64,000 bases of DNA, taken from assembly GCA_023388995.1 (NCBI GenBank), contig JAEWFD010000012.1:1-64000 (forward strand), given 5' to 3'. Position 1 is the first letter of the stretch. Every line of letters begins with the position of its first letter. The notes below the pieces were generated by a model. It saw nothing but the letters and a program-made list of their open reading frames with translations. It was not told where the DNA came from and made no database searches. Positions 1 through 8,155 of the stretch are shown here, piece by piece. The stretch comes from Bacillota bacterium. GTDB taxonomy: Bacteria > Bacillota_I > Bacilli_A > Erysipelotrichales > Erysipelotrichaceae. A program made the translations under genes and the position numbers.

Positions 1-1
1 A

Positions 2-130
2 ACTGGTCCAACAGGTCCAACTGGCCTAACAGGAGCAACTGGCCCAACGGGTCCAACAGGCCCAACTGGTCCAACAGGTCCAACTGGCCCAACAGGAGCA
101 ACTGGTCCAACAGGTCCAACAGGAGCAGTT
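2..130 (+). repeat. 9-bp-period collagen-coding repeat
   Basis: Near-perfect tandem units of ggtccaaca or ggtccaact encode GPT triplets, with interspersed ggagcaact (GAT). Such arrays commonly vary in copy number by slippage, so the stalk length is likely variable between strains and prone to assembly error. Confidence 0.9.
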
Positions 131-547
131 GGTCCAGGTGGAAACACATTCTATCTAGCAACTGACCAATCAATCGCAAATAATCAGTATTTAGGATTAG
201 GGAATGCATCAGACGATTTTGAAAGAAATACAGTTGTTGTAGCATTAGATTCAACTATTGTAGGAATAGCATTCTCTATAAGATCAGAAGATCTAGGTGC
301 AGAGGATACCGTATCTGCACAGATTATCAGAAGTAGTACATGTGGGGATACATTAATTGAAACTGGAATTATCGCAACTATTGTTGGTCCGAGTACAGAA
401 GGTGCCCGTAATTGCTGTATATTTGTTTCTGCAGACTATGATGTTTTAAGCTGTGATCTTCTTTCGGTAAGAATTACTCGAACTGGGGATACAGGAGCAC
501 TAGAAGCAGGCGCAGCTGTCACTGTCTTAATAAATACAGATGCTTAG
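2..547 (+). CDS. collagen-like surface protein, C-terminal part (5' end outside window)
   Basis: The reading frame is open from base 2 to a TAG at 545-547 and has no start in the window. The first ~45 residues are Gly-X-Y triplets, mostly GPT with some GAT and GLT, ending GAVGPGG. A ~135-residue globular domain with a TCGD motif and several cysteines (NCC) follows. Threonine-rich GPT collagen stalks with a C-terminal head are typical of BclA-type exosporium filaments and other Bacillota surface proteins, where the Thr residues are often glycosylated. A spore-surface role here is inference. The rest of the stalk and any N-terminal anchor lie upstream of the window. Confidence 0.85.
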   Translation, partial: TGPTGPTGLTGATGPTGPTGPTGPTGPTGPTGATGPTGPTGAVGPGGNTFYLATDQSIANNQYLGLGNASDDFERNTVVVALDSTIVGIAFSIRSEDLGAEDTVSAQIIRSSTCGDTLIETGIIATIVGPSTEGARNCCIFVSADYDVLSCDLLSVRITRTGDTGALEAGAAVTVLINTDA

Positions 548-646
548 CAGAATATATTTACTTTTGAATATCTACTCTTTCTAACTTAACAAGTAACTCT
601 AGATATTTTCAGAAGTATATTGTGAAACTAAATTTCGCATTATGTT

Positions 647-704
647 GCTATAACGAAAAGGATAGTTGATCACAACTATTTATGGAGTTATAGCTTTTCT
701 ATTT
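647..704 (+). terminator. two-tier terminator hairpin of the collagen-like gene
   Basis: Outer stem GCTATAAC (647-654) pairs with GTTATAGC (687-694); inner stem ATAGTTG (662-668) pairs with CAACTAT (673-679). A T-rich stretch, TTTTCTATTT, follows. It lies 100 bases after the stop codon at 547. Confidence 0.55.
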
Positions 705-833
705 GATGAAATGCTCAGCGGTGTTATAGATAATGCTTTACAATTGATGTATTAACTTTGTTTATACTCAAAATTTTCAATGTAAGCAATAGATGGATTA
801 CAATTAAGTTGGCATAAAATAATATTAATAATA

Positions 834-860
834 TTAGATTTCAGAAATCTAAGATATAAT
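834..860 (+). promoter_or_regulatory. 19-bp palindrome abutting a -10 box
   Basis: TTAGATTTC-A-GAAATCTAA (834-852) is a perfect inverted repeat, directly followed by TATAAT (855-860). The palindrome would cover the -35/-10 spacer of the promoter for the phosphatase gene at 928, so an operator for a dimeric repressor is plausible. No good -35 hexamer was found. Confidence 0.4.
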
Positions 861-927
861 AATATCGAAGATATGGTAAAAGTGTATGACGATTGATACG
901 AACATTTTTTATGGAGGTTGTTAATAT

Positions 928-1434
928 ATGAAGGTTGCATTTGTAGATAGAGATGGGACAATAAACAAGGACTATCCAGATCATATTTGGAGAAATATTT
1001 GTCAACCTGAATTTCTTGATGGTTCGTTGGAAGGATTAAAAGGCATAAGGGAAAAAGGCTATGAAATCATCATAATTACAAATCAATATCTAATAAACGA
1101 CGGAACAATAACACTTTCACAGTATATATCATTTACAGAAAAACTATTACAATTTCTAAATAGTAATGGAATAGATATATTAGATATTTTTTACTGTCGA
1201 CATTCAAAAATAGAAAATTGTAATTGCTTTAAACCCAAAACAGGGCTTATTGATATGGCTTTAAAGAAGTATCCAGACATAAAACTAGATAAGTCATTTA
1301 TTGTTGGAGACTCTATCTGTGATATAGAACTAGGCAATAAATTTGGAATTAAAACATTTGGAATTAATATAAACTCTGAATTGTTTGATTATATTTCAAT
1401 AAAGTCTATTTTAGATACCATTGAGTATTTGTAA
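928..1434 (+). CDS. HAD-IIIA phosphatase (GmhB/histidinol-phosphatase-like)
   Basis: 168 residues. HAD motif I is DRDGT (residues 7-11) with the nucleophilic Asp, motif II is TNQ near 51, the motif III Lys is in KPKTG, and motif IV is GDSICDIE. A Cys/His cluster (CRH, then CNC) precedes KPKTG and matches the zinc-binding loop of D-glycero-D-manno-heptose-1,7-bisphosphate phosphatase (GmhB) and histidinol-phosphate phosphatase. The substrate cannot be fixed: no heptose or histidine genes are nearby, so a nucleotide-sugar or surface-glycan role is only inferred. GGAGG at 913-917 sets the start. It is a lone gene in AT-rich accessory DNA. Confidence 0.8.
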   Translation: MKVAFVDRDGTINKDYPDHIWRNICQPEFLDGSLEGLKGIREKGYEIIIITNQYLINDGTITLSQYISFTEKLLQFLNSNGIDILDIFYCRHSKIENCNCFKPKTGLIDMALKKYPDIKLDKSFIVGDSICDIELGNKFGIKTFGININSELFDYISIKSILDTIEYL

Positions 1435-1619
1435 GTTAATTTACTTTGCTCTTTCTTTTCAAGATTTAATAACAATTAAAAACTACTTAATTCCGTTTTA
1501 TTCAGAAATGAATTAAGCGGTTGTTTTATGTTACATTACAAGATTAATGTGGCTTAGTAGTCTGTTATACGTTGAAGTGCACAGAATTAAAGAAGAGTAG
1601 TTACTGGCAATAGAAAAAG

Positions 1620-1720
1620 AAATAGACGATTAATTAATGCACGCTGCTTTTCAATAAGGGGTTGTCTGATAGTGAATGGTGTGAACAGAATAGAATATAT
1701 CTTTTTCTAATGAAGAAGCA
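1620..1720 (+). pseudogene. possible IS66-type OrfA relic
   Basis: One frame reads GLSDSEWCEQNRI (about 1659-1697), resembling the SGLSVxEWCxQNGI motif of the small IS66-family OrfA/TnpA protein. The same frame has stop codons upstream and no intact ORF, so only a decayed fragment is claimed. The resemblance is recalled, not searched. Confidence 0.25.
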
Positions 1721-1854
1721 GTACGACAATAGTTATACTACTACAAGAATATATAGCATGATGCATACTTTATAAAAAATGTAGCGAGATATTAGATATC
1801 AAAAGACGAATCAAATGAACTGTAAAGCGATATAAAGAGATGCCTTCATTTTAT

Positions 1855-2007
1855 CTACGCTAAATAATGATAATCACCTTCTTCGTCATAAAGTGCCTTT
1901 TTTAAGATCGTGAAATCATTCATTCGATCACGAACATCTTCAATTATTCTTACTATTTCATCAAGTTCCATAGCTGTAATCTGTCGGTACTGATCAAAAT
2001 CAACCAT
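1855..2007 (-). CDS. small hypothetical protein (50 aa)
   Basis: A 50-residue ORF starting MVDFDQYRQ and ending GDYHYLA, with a purine-rich GAAAGAG just before the ATG. It is highly acidic and probably helical, with no membrane segment and no recognised domain. The coding-like composition (VRIIEDVRDRM) makes it better than random for this AT-rich stretch. It could be a small cytoplasmic regulator or antitoxin-like protein, or a remnant of a longer gene. No function is assigned. Confidence 0.35.
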   Translation of the reverse strand: MVDFDQYRQITAMELDEIVRIIEDVRDRMNDFTILKKALYDEEGDYHYLA

Positions 2008-2113
2008 CACTCTTTCACCATACAATTATGAAAAAACAATTGTTAAGCTTGTTCTGCAGTTGATATTTGAGTACAATAAATTAATCAATTTCTGTGAAAT
2101 ACTCGTAATATAA

Positions 2114-2148
2114 AAACGTCAACTCATCATGGAGATTAGGTGACGTTT
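2114..2148. other. inverted repeat AAACGTCA/TGACGTTT
   Basis: Perfect 8-bp arms (2114-2121 and 2141-2148) flank a 19-base loop, 23 bases from the guaA-like 12-mer. It could be a terminator for the small ORF or a recombinase-binding site next to the putative attachment site. Confidence 0.35.
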
Positions 2149-2170
2149 AAAATAATACAGATAAAATTTC

Positions 2171-2182
2171 TTACTCCCACTC
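2171..2182 (-). other. putative att site, near copy of the guaA 3' end
   Basis: On the minus strand this reads GAGTGGGAGTAA, matching 11 of 12 bases of the guaA terminal codons GAGTGGGAATAA (Glu-Trp-Glu-stop) at 4567-4578, in the same orientation. The guaA 3' end is a recognised integration site for genomic islands, which duplicate a short core there. Confidence 0.5.
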
Positions 2183-2574
2183 GATATTGTAATGATTATT
2201 ACCAATGGAGTGTGGTGGAATTTAGCTAATTTTGATCTTTAATTAATTTATTTTTAAAAGTGATATTTAGTCTATCAAAAATTTTGTACTCAAATTGTAC
2301 TCAACTAGTTACTATATATTCAATTTTTACAGAAATATAACACAAAGGATTCTTTGCTACTTTTTTATTATCTCAGTAAGTAAATGCTCTTATTTATCTA
2401 ATTAAAGTCATTTGTTCTATCCTGTAGCAAGAAAAAGCACATTTATTAGAAATGCGCCCTTTACTTTATTGAGTAAGTTTCAACTGATTTCTTTGGATAG
2501 TATATATAACTAATTCTATTTACATAAAGAATAATTGTCTTTATAATACAAACTTATCAAAGTTGCTAATATCT

Positions 2575-3042
2575 CTAATATTTTTTCAATATGATCACAG
2601 TTTCTGTACTAACATAACTAGTGAAAAAGAATAAAGAGATAGAGAATGGTAGAACCAGAATTGAACTCATTAAGTCTTGCATAATACTCCAAGAAAAAGC
2701 ATCCACTATTATCCAAAATATCGAGATAATCGTTGCGTCTATTAAGTAATACCAACATCTTCTATTTCTTGAATAATTCGAACTATCATTTGGTAGCTCT
2801 ATTTGCAAAAACTTGCTTTTCAAAATAAAGTTTGAAGTCTTACTGGTTAGTATAAAAATCTCAATAAAAATGAGAGCAAACCCTGCAAGTAGTAACCATA
2901 TATAAATGTTGATAGGTATACTCAAACTCCAATTACCTATTAGAAAAACTGTGATGATTAAATACAACGCAATTAGAGATAAGGAAATAGTAAGTTGAAT
3001 ACTTCCAATTTTTTTTAGCCATGTCTGTTTTTTCATATACAC
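2575..3042 (-). CDS. hypothetical multi-pass membrane protein
   Basis: 155 residues with about four hydrophobic helices (near 14-35, 45-66, 100-122 and 127-147) and a short polar stretch between helices 2 and 3. No family recognised. It begins 10 bases after the stop of the secreted-protein gene at 3053-3961 and is presumably co-transcribed; the start is either MYMKK or the second Met. The pairing of a secreted protein with a small integral membrane protein in an island recalls toxin/immunity or export-partner pairs, but nothing in the sequence proves this. AT-rich codon use differs from the core genes to the right. Confidence 0.6.
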   Translation of the reverse strand: MYMKKQTWLKKIGSIQLTISLSLIALYLIITVFLIGNWSLSIPINIYIWLLLAGFALIFIEIFILTSKTSNFILKSKFLQIELPNDSSNYSRNRRCWYYLIDATIISIFWIIVDAFSWSIMQDLMSSILVLPFSISLFFFTSYVSTETVIILKKY

Positions 3043-3052
3043 TTTATATTTC

Positions 3053-3961
3053 TTAAGATAATTCTATCCCCCTTCTCATAATTGCAGTATTGTTATCATA
3101 AAATGATGCGCTGTCAGTATATCGAGTAGACTTGTATTCATAATGAATATAATCATTGTTTCCTATATAAGCCATACCTAGTATATCTTTTAAAGATCTG
3201 AAAGGATAATATGAGCCAACTTTAACATCTTTAACATAAAATACATCAGCTCTATACTTTGTTAGTGTTGTTCCATATTGAGCGTATTCAATTCCATCTC
3301 TTACTACGGTTTTTATAAGTAATTTCACAATTCTACTCACTAATCCTGTAAACCCTACAATCATCGTTATACTCATTGTGACTAATATATTCCAGCCTTC
3401 ATCATTTATTGCAGATAGAGTTTTAGTTTCATACAACATTGCTGTTTTTCCGTTTTCAGTTAAACTGCTTAGATATTTATTATAAAATGGAGAGCCATAT
3501 CTAGATTGAAGTTCACTAATAATGCTTGATGAAGAATATACACCTATAGAACTTTTCGCAGACGTCTTCGCTATATAGTCATTCATATTTACAACTATAC
3601 CTGTATTATTATTTGTTAACACATCGCTAGCTATTACTAAATAGTTATCTATATCAGTTGCATTTGAAATCACAGTGTTAGATATAGTCATTGAGTTTTT
3701 AATCTTATCATAATAATAAACATTAACAAATTTTTCTTTGGTTACATCCATAGAAATATTATAATTTTGACTGGATAGCAAAAAATAATAAATATCACCA
3801 TCTTTTGAAAGATTAACATCTTGATTAGGTGATTTTACATCATAAATAGTTTGATAACTTTCCTTTGCAGAAACATTCATTTGATAGTTTGGGTATACAA
3901 TAATTGTCGATAAAAATAAAACCAATAAAATTTTTATAGCTTTTCTCATTTTAAGCACCAT
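3053..3961 (-). CDS. hypothetical secreted protein with internal hydrophobic helix
   Basis: 302 residues. The N-terminal signal peptide has a basic start (KMRKAIK), a hydrophobic core (8-24) and likely cleavage near SA-KE at 32/33. The mature protein is Ser/Thr/Tyr/Asn-rich. Residues 191-218 form a strong hydrophobic, Gly-containing segment (ILVTMSITMIVGFTGLVS) in mid-protein, followed by a basic stretch and a polar C-terminal ~80 residues. No catalytic motif or known family recognised. The membrane-active-looking helix and the membrane-protein partner would fit a secreted bacteriocin-like protein, but this is speculation. The start could be the first ATG or the one four codons later (MRKAI). 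Confidence 0.6.
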   Translation of the reverse strand: MVLKMRKAIKILLVLFLSTIIVYPNYQMNVSAKESYQTIYDVKSPNQDVNLSKDGDIYYFLLSSQNYNISMDVTKEKFVNVYYYDKIKNSMTISNTVISNATDIDNYLVIASDVLTNNNTGIVVNMNDYIAKTSAKSSIGVYSSSSIISELQSRYGSPFYNKYLSSLTENGKTAMLYETKTLSAINDEGWNILVTMSITMIVGFTGLVSRIVKLLIKTVVRDGIEYAQYGTTLTKYRADVFYVKDVKVGSYYPFRSLKDILGMAYIGNNDYIHYEYKSTRYTDSASFYDNNTAIMRRGIELS

Positions 3962-4566
3962 GCTTTCTAAGTAATTAACATCTATCCTAATATCAAAAAC
4001 TGTGCTAGTTCAAAATAATAAATGAATAACACCTTTACTCTGCCTCCCTTCATACATATTCAATATTTGTAAAATGTTAATTAACTACTATCATAGTATA
4101 TCAGTGATGATGTACTTGTCAATGCTAATCAGCTTTTATGATGAATATTTATTATAATAATATGTAATATATAATAAAAAAGTTGATAATAATCTTATTT
4201 TATAATTACTTTTCTATATTATACCATTCATTTTAATTATGCTATAACCAATATTCAGTTTACTATGCAAGCAACAACTAAACAGCTTCAAGCAAAATGC
4301 ATCTTCAAGCAAGTAAAAGTGCAAGAAAGTAGAATTGATCAGAGCATTATCTTCAAAATATGAATTGAGCAGGCGTACTACCACTTAGTTATAACTTTTT
4401 TATTGATGAAAGCATCGTAATTGATAAAGCAGTTCAAATGATTCTATTCGTATCAGCTAGAGAAACCAAACAAATCTGGCAGTGATTCAGTTGATATTAT
4501 GTTTGCATTATTGTTCATCGCAAATTATACTAAAAAATATTAAAAGACGCTCTGAAAATCTTTTCG
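3962..4566. other. gene-free AT-rich spacer between island genes and guaA
   Basis: No full gene. A 31-codon open stretch on the plus strand (about 4390-4485, containing SYNFFIDES) and short plus-strand fragments around 4265-4380 look like decayed coding sequence. No clear terminator for guaA was found. Confidence 0.5.
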
Positions 4567-4578
4567 TTATTCCCACTC
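4567..4578 (-). other. putative att site in the guaA 3' end
   Basis: The last four codons of guaA, GAGTGGGAATAA on the minus strand, form the known insertion core of guaA-associated islands. The matching copy is at 2171-2182, with 2.4 kb of AT-rich DNA between. Confidence 0.5.
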
Positions 4579-6099
4579 TATTGTTGCAGGTGGTTTGGAT
4601 GTCACATCATACACGACGCGATTAATCCCTTTTACCTCATTGATAATACGTGTAGAGATCTTCTCCAGCACATCATATGGAATTCTAGCCCAGTCCGCCG
4701 TCATTCCATCAATCGAAGTTACAGCGCGAATACCGATCGTATAGTCATATGTACGCTGATCACCCATGACACCTACTGAACGCATGTCCGGAAGTGCAGT
4801 AAAGTACTGCCAGACCTCACGATCCAAACCAGCTTTCGCAATCTCTTCTCTTAAAATCGCATCACTGCGGCGAACCAAGTGAAGCTTCTCTTCTGTTACT
4901 TCACCCAGAACACGAATAGCCAAGCCAGGACCAGGGAACGGCTGCCGATGAACAATCACATCCGGCAACCCTAATTCGCTGCCTAACGCCCTTACTTCAT
5001 CTTTAAACAGCATATTCAAAGGCTCGATCAAAGAAAACTTCATGTCTTCAGGCAAACCACCAACGTTATGGTGTGACTTAATCGTTTGGGCAGTTGCTGT
5101 TCCCGACTCAATCACATCGGTATATAAAGTACCTTGCGCCAGCCACTTAATATTGCTTAGCTTGCTGGACTCTTCATCAAAGACATAGATGAATTCATTG
5201 CCGATAATCTTACGCTTCTTCTCAGGATCACTGACACCGGCCAGCTTACTCAAGAAACGTTCTTGGGCATCTACCTTAATCAGATTCATGCCAAAGCGGC
5301 CACGGAATGTCTCCACAACAGACTCCGCCTCATTCTCACGAAGCAAACCATGATCCACAAACATGCAAGTCAGCTGATCGCCGATTGCCTTATGAAGCAA
5401 CGCTGCAACAACCGCCGAATCAACACCGCCGGACAGAGCACACAGCACCTCATCCCCTTGCACTTGCTCCCGAATCTTCGCAACTTGCTGATCAATAAAC
5501 GCAGACATCGTCCAGTTATTGTTTGCTTTGCAAATATCAAATACAAACTTCTTCAGCATATCATTGCCATATACACTATGACGTACTTCCGGATGGAATT
5601 GAATCGCATAAAAATGACGAGTCTCATCGGACATCATCGCAATCGGACAAGTCTTGCTGGAAGCATCCACTTGGAATCCTTCCGGTACTTTCGTAACCTG
5701 ATCTCCGTGACTCATCCATACTTGCTGAACAGCTGGCAGGTCGGAAACCAATGCTGTCTGATGCACTAAGGAAATATCTGCTTTGCCATATTCCCGATGC
5801 TCGGAACCCTCTACTCTCCCGCCCAGCGAATGAGCCATCAATTGCATTCCATAGCAGATCCCCAAAATAGGAAGCTGTAAAGAAAATAACTCCTGGTCAA
5901 TCGTAAACGCCCCCTCTTCATATACAGAATTAGGTCCGCCCGAAAAAATAATCCCTTTGACTTCGGGATCTTGCTTAATCTCTTCCGCAGTAATGGTATG
6001 TGTTCTTAGCTCGCTATAAACACCAAATTCCCGCACACGCCGTGCAATCAATTGGTTATATTGACTACCAAAATCCAAAACGATGATCTTATCGGCCAT
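4567..6099 (-). CDS. guaA: GMP synthase (glutamine-hydrolysing)
   Basis: 510 residues, normal for the family. It converts XMP + Gln + ATP to GMP in the cytosol. The N-terminal class-I amidotransferase domain (~1-195) has the nucleophile Cys82 in GICYGMQ and the His-Glu pair in FHPEV. The ATP-pyrophosphatase domain has the SGGVDS P-loop (~225), and the C-terminal dimerisation domain ends KPPATIEWE. An ATG 21 bases upstream lies before the Shine-Dalgarno (aaaggagag), so the start at MADKIIVL is preferred. It is transcribed from its own promoter at 6132-6160. The 3' end is a probable integration site. Confidence 0.97.
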   Translation of the reverse strand: MADKIIVLDFGSQYNQLIARRVREFGVYSELRTHTITAEEIKQDPEVKGIIFSGGPNSVYEEGAFTIDQELFSLQLPILGICYGMQLMAHSLGGRVEGSEHREYGKADISLVHQTALVSDLPAVQQVWMSHGDQVTKVPEGFQVDASSKTCPIAMMSDETRHFYAIQFHPEVRHSVYGNDMLKKFVFDICKANNNWTMSAFIDQQVAKIREQVQGDEVLCALSGGVDSAVVAALLHKAIGDQLTCMFVDHGLLRENEAESVVETFRGRFGMNLIKVDAQERFLSKLAGVSDPEKKRKIIGNEFIYVFDEESSKLSNIKWLAQGTLYTDVIESGTATAQTIKSHHNVGGLPEDMKFSLIEPLNMLFKDEVRALGSELGLPDVIVHRQPFPGPGLAIRVLGEVTEEKLHLVRRSDAILREEIAKAGLDREVWQYFTALPDMRSVGVMGDQRTYDYTIGIRAVTSIDGMTADWARIPYDVLEKISTRIINEVKGINRVVYDVTSKPPATIEWE

Positions 6100-6131
6100 A
6101 CATTTCATCTCTCCTTTCAATCATTGCGGTA

Positions 6132-6160
6132 ATTATACATAAAAACCTTACTATAAGCAA
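6132..6160 (-). promoter_or_regulatory. guaA promoter
   Basis: On the minus strand TTGCTT (6155-6160), 17-base spacer, TATAAT (6132-6137). It overlaps the last codons of lnt. No purine riboswitch was recognised in the short leader. Confidence 0.7.
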
Positions 6161-7731
6161 TGAAACATTCTAAATTTCATAAATGTTAACAACTTTTTTA
6201 TCCGCTCTAACTGCAGCGACTGCCGAAGCCAGATCAGCAGCCCAGCGCATATCCCATGAATCAAGTAAGGAAATTGATGATAAAAAGTCTCTTTTTCATG
6301 CAACTCTATCTGTCCATATAAAATCCCCTGCTCATCTTCCGGAAGCTGCTGAACAACCGTTCCTCGGGGATCAATAATCATGCTGATACCGGTATTCGCT
6401 GCTCGAATTACATAACGGTTGCTTTCCACAGCACGCAGGATAGCATGGTTTTTATGCTGGGTTATTTCACTGGAATGTTGGTACCACGCATCATTCGTTG
6501 CAATCAGCAGCACATTCGCACCATCCACAATTTGCTTTCTTGTTAAATCCGCAAAAATAGATTCAAAGCAAATCAAGCTGCCAATCTTCACCCGCTGATC
6601 AGACAATAAAACATTGGTAGTTCCGGCGTCAATGCGATTTGCTAGCTGAAAGTCCTGCAAGAACGGCAGCGCATAAAGCATCCAGTTAGGAAGCGCCTCA
6701 CCAAACGGTACCAAATGCTGTTTGTGATAGACTTGCTTCATCGGAAAAGCATAGAGGGCATTGTGCAGCCGATATTCATTTCGCTCAAAGGATCCAACAA
6801 TAAAATGTACTTGGCGCTGAAGTGCTGTCTCTTGCAATGTCTGGTACATCTCAGGATACTCATTCAAAGCAATCGGAATAGCCGTTTCCGGCCAGATAAT
6901 CCATTTTGCCCCTTGCTGTATTGCTTTTTCACTTTCACTCATATAGAAATCGAACAATGCATATTCTTCGTCTTCTTTCCATTTATCCATTGTCGATATA
7001 TTGCCTTGAATCACCGCAATCTTGCTGCTGTTTAGTTGATATTCGAGCGTATTTGACTGCTTTATTTCCTGCGGACGGTAAATTTGCTGCCAGCCAGCAA
7101 TAAGCAGCAAAAAACAGGAACACACTGCAATCATCCCGCTTCCCAACGCTTTTTTGCGATTCTCACGATACTGCAGCCAGCATTCAGCCAATCCTGCATT
7201 GATCAAAACCAGCACAAAACTGATGCCGATACTGCCGCCTATTCCTGCAAACTGACGAATCAAAGGAAGGTTGGCCATTGGCAGCGCCAGCCGAAACCAC
7301 GGGAATCCAAAAAAACCAAGCTCTGCCAGCCACTCATACCCCATCCAACAGACACCCGTAAATAAAACCCGCTTGAATCCATCCTGCTTGAAACATAGCA
7401 AACCGAACGGAAGAATGAGCATCCGAAAAGCCAGAAGCCCAGCAAATAACAACCATCCTGCTATCACAACCAAACTCTGAATCTCGTTGTAGCCAAGAAA
7501 AGTCATGGGATAGAGCTTCAAAATCCAACTCATGGCAAGCAGGTGGAATACTGCCGCAAACAGCATCGAATAGCGAAACAAATGTCTTGTATGTAAATGA
7601 TTGCGATATAAAACATATAAAAAAGGAACCAATGAAAAAAAGACCAGCCAAGCAAGAAAGTCCCATAAGAATGCCATTGCACATACTATAGCACTTAACA
7701 ATGTCAGTAAGGTATCTGTTCTTAGTTTCAT
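6151..7731 (-). CDS. lnt: apolipoprotein N-acyltransferase
   Basis: 526 residues from the ATG preceded by agaggtgg. Lnt adds the third acyl chain to the N-terminal Cys of lipoproteins at the outer face of the membrane. About seven hydrophobic helices (residues ~8-215) precede a carbon-nitrogen hydrolase domain (~235-490) with the triad Glu282 (WPETAIP), Lys337 (YHKQHLVPFGE) and Cys388 (LICFES), then a C-terminal helix. Classical Lnt is best known from Gram-negatives and Actinobacteria; many Firmicutes use Lit or LnsAB instead, so it is worth noting in this background. The VanY-like lipoprotein at 39403 is a possible substrate. Confidence 0.9.
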   Translation of the reverse strand: MKLRTDTLLTLLSAIVCAMAFLWDFLAWLVFFSLVPFLYVLYRNHLHTRHLFRYSMLFAAVFHLLAMSWILKLYPMTFLGYNEIQSLVVIAGWLLFAGLLAFRMLILPFGLLCFKQDGFKRVLFTGVCWMGYEWLAELGFFGFPWFRLALPMANLPLIRQFAGIGGSIGISFVLVLINAGLAECWLQYRENRKKALGSGMIAVCSCFLLLIAGWQQIYRPQEIKQSNTLEYQLNSSKIAVIQGNISTMDKWKEDEEYALFDFYMSESEKAIQQGAKWIIWPETAIPIALNEYPEMYQTLQETALQRQVHFIVGSFERNEYRLHNALYAFPMKQVYHKQHLVPFGEALPNWMLYALPFLQDFQLANRIDAGTTNVLLSDQRVKIGSLICFESIFADLTRKQIVDGANVLLIATNDAWYQHSSEITQHKNHAILRAVESNRYVIRAANTGISMIIDPRGTVVQQLPEDEQGILYGQIELHEKETFYHQFPYLIHGICAGLLIWLRQSLQLERIKKLLTFMKFRMFHCL

Positions 7732-7749
7732 GACGCCACCTCTTCTTCT

Positions 7750-7778
7750 AGTATAACCATATTTTTCCAATCCTACAA
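7750..7778 (-). promoter_or_regulatory. lnt promoter
   Basis: On the minus strand TTGTAG (7773-7778), 17-base spacer, TATACT (7750-7755), ending 18 bases before the lnt start codon. Confidence 0.6.
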
Positions 7779-7786
7779 CAAAGCCC

Positions 7787-7816
7787 GAAAAAAGAGGCTT
7801 GGAATTCCAAGTCTCT
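7787..7816 (-). terminator. terminator of the Tad operon
   Basis: Hairpin of about 11 bp centred on the palindrome CTTGGAATTCCAAG (7798-7811), followed on the minus strand by TTTTTT. It overlaps the stop codon of the last Tad-operon gene. Confidence 0.85.
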
Positions 7817-8153
7817 ATGTTACTGCACTCGTCAGCGCATATAAATGAAAATGACGATTTACCCACCCGAGTATTGGAACGGTATAAAATACCTTTACTT
7901 CATAGCGCAATGTTCCATGCGCATACATGGGCAGAATCTGATACTGGCAATCTTTGCATTGCATTGCTTTTTGCGCAATTATAGATGCAATATCTGCATC
8001 ATAGCGATTATGATGCTCGATTATCATAATTGCATATTCCTCTAGCTGCAATGCTTGATTATGCGTAAAAATCAGACGCATGAGAAGCAATCCAATACTT
8101 AGAAAGAACATGCATAAGTAGGCAATCACACTGGATTCCACTGCTAACTTCAT
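7815..8153 (-). CDS. hypothetical single-TM protein, last gene of the Tad operon (TadE-like pseudopilin candidate)
   Basis: 112 residues: an N-terminal hydrophobic helix (about 8-28) and a polar extracytoplasmic domain with a CKDC pair. The size, N-in/C-out layout and position behind tadA/B/C resemble TadE/TadF minor pseudopilins, but no TadE consensus is clear. It starts 2 bases after the stop of the Flp-like gene. Its product is probably part of the pilus assembly made by this operon. Confidence 0.65.
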   Translation of the reverse strand: MKLAVESSVIAYLCMFFLSIGLLLMRLIFTHNQALQLEEYAIMIIEHHNRYDADIASIIAQKAMQCKDCQYQILPMYAHGTLRYEVKVFYTVPILGWVNRHFHLYALTSAVT

Positions 8154-8155
8154 GA

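Larger units (their letters stand above)
548..927. other. intergenic region after the collagen-like gene
   Basis: AT-rich spacer without a convincing gene. It holds a two-tier terminator hairpin (647-704) and, just before the next gene, a perfect 19-bp palindrome followed by a TATAAT box (834-860). Nothing else recognisable was seen. Confidence 0.6.
1435..2574. other. long gene-poor AT-rich region, probable island debris
   Basis: This 1.1-kb stretch has no full-length gene. It contains a possible IS66 OrfA relic (about 1620-1720), a 50-codon minus-strand ORF (1855-2007), an AAACGTCA/TGACGTTT hairpin (2114-2148), and a near copy of the guaA 3' end (2171-2182). The composition and decayed ORFs suggest remnants of mobile DNA. 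Confidence 0.5.

Noticed and set aside
2..130. Possible short direct-repeat array (CRISPR-like)
   Set aside because: The period is 9 bases without spacers and it translates to Gly-X-Y triplets in the open frame.
752..961. Minus-strand ORF before the HAD phosphatase
   Set aside because: It overlaps the promoter and start of the phosphatase, has no ribosome-binding site, and has an AT-driven composition (Ile/Leu/Ser/Tyr).
4390..4485. Short open stretch with SYNFFIDES as a gene
   Set aside because: It has no start codon with SD; probably decayed coding sequence.
6100..6120. Earlier ATG for guaA
   Set aside because: It lies upstream of the Shine-Dalgarno, and homologues start at MADKI-like residues.
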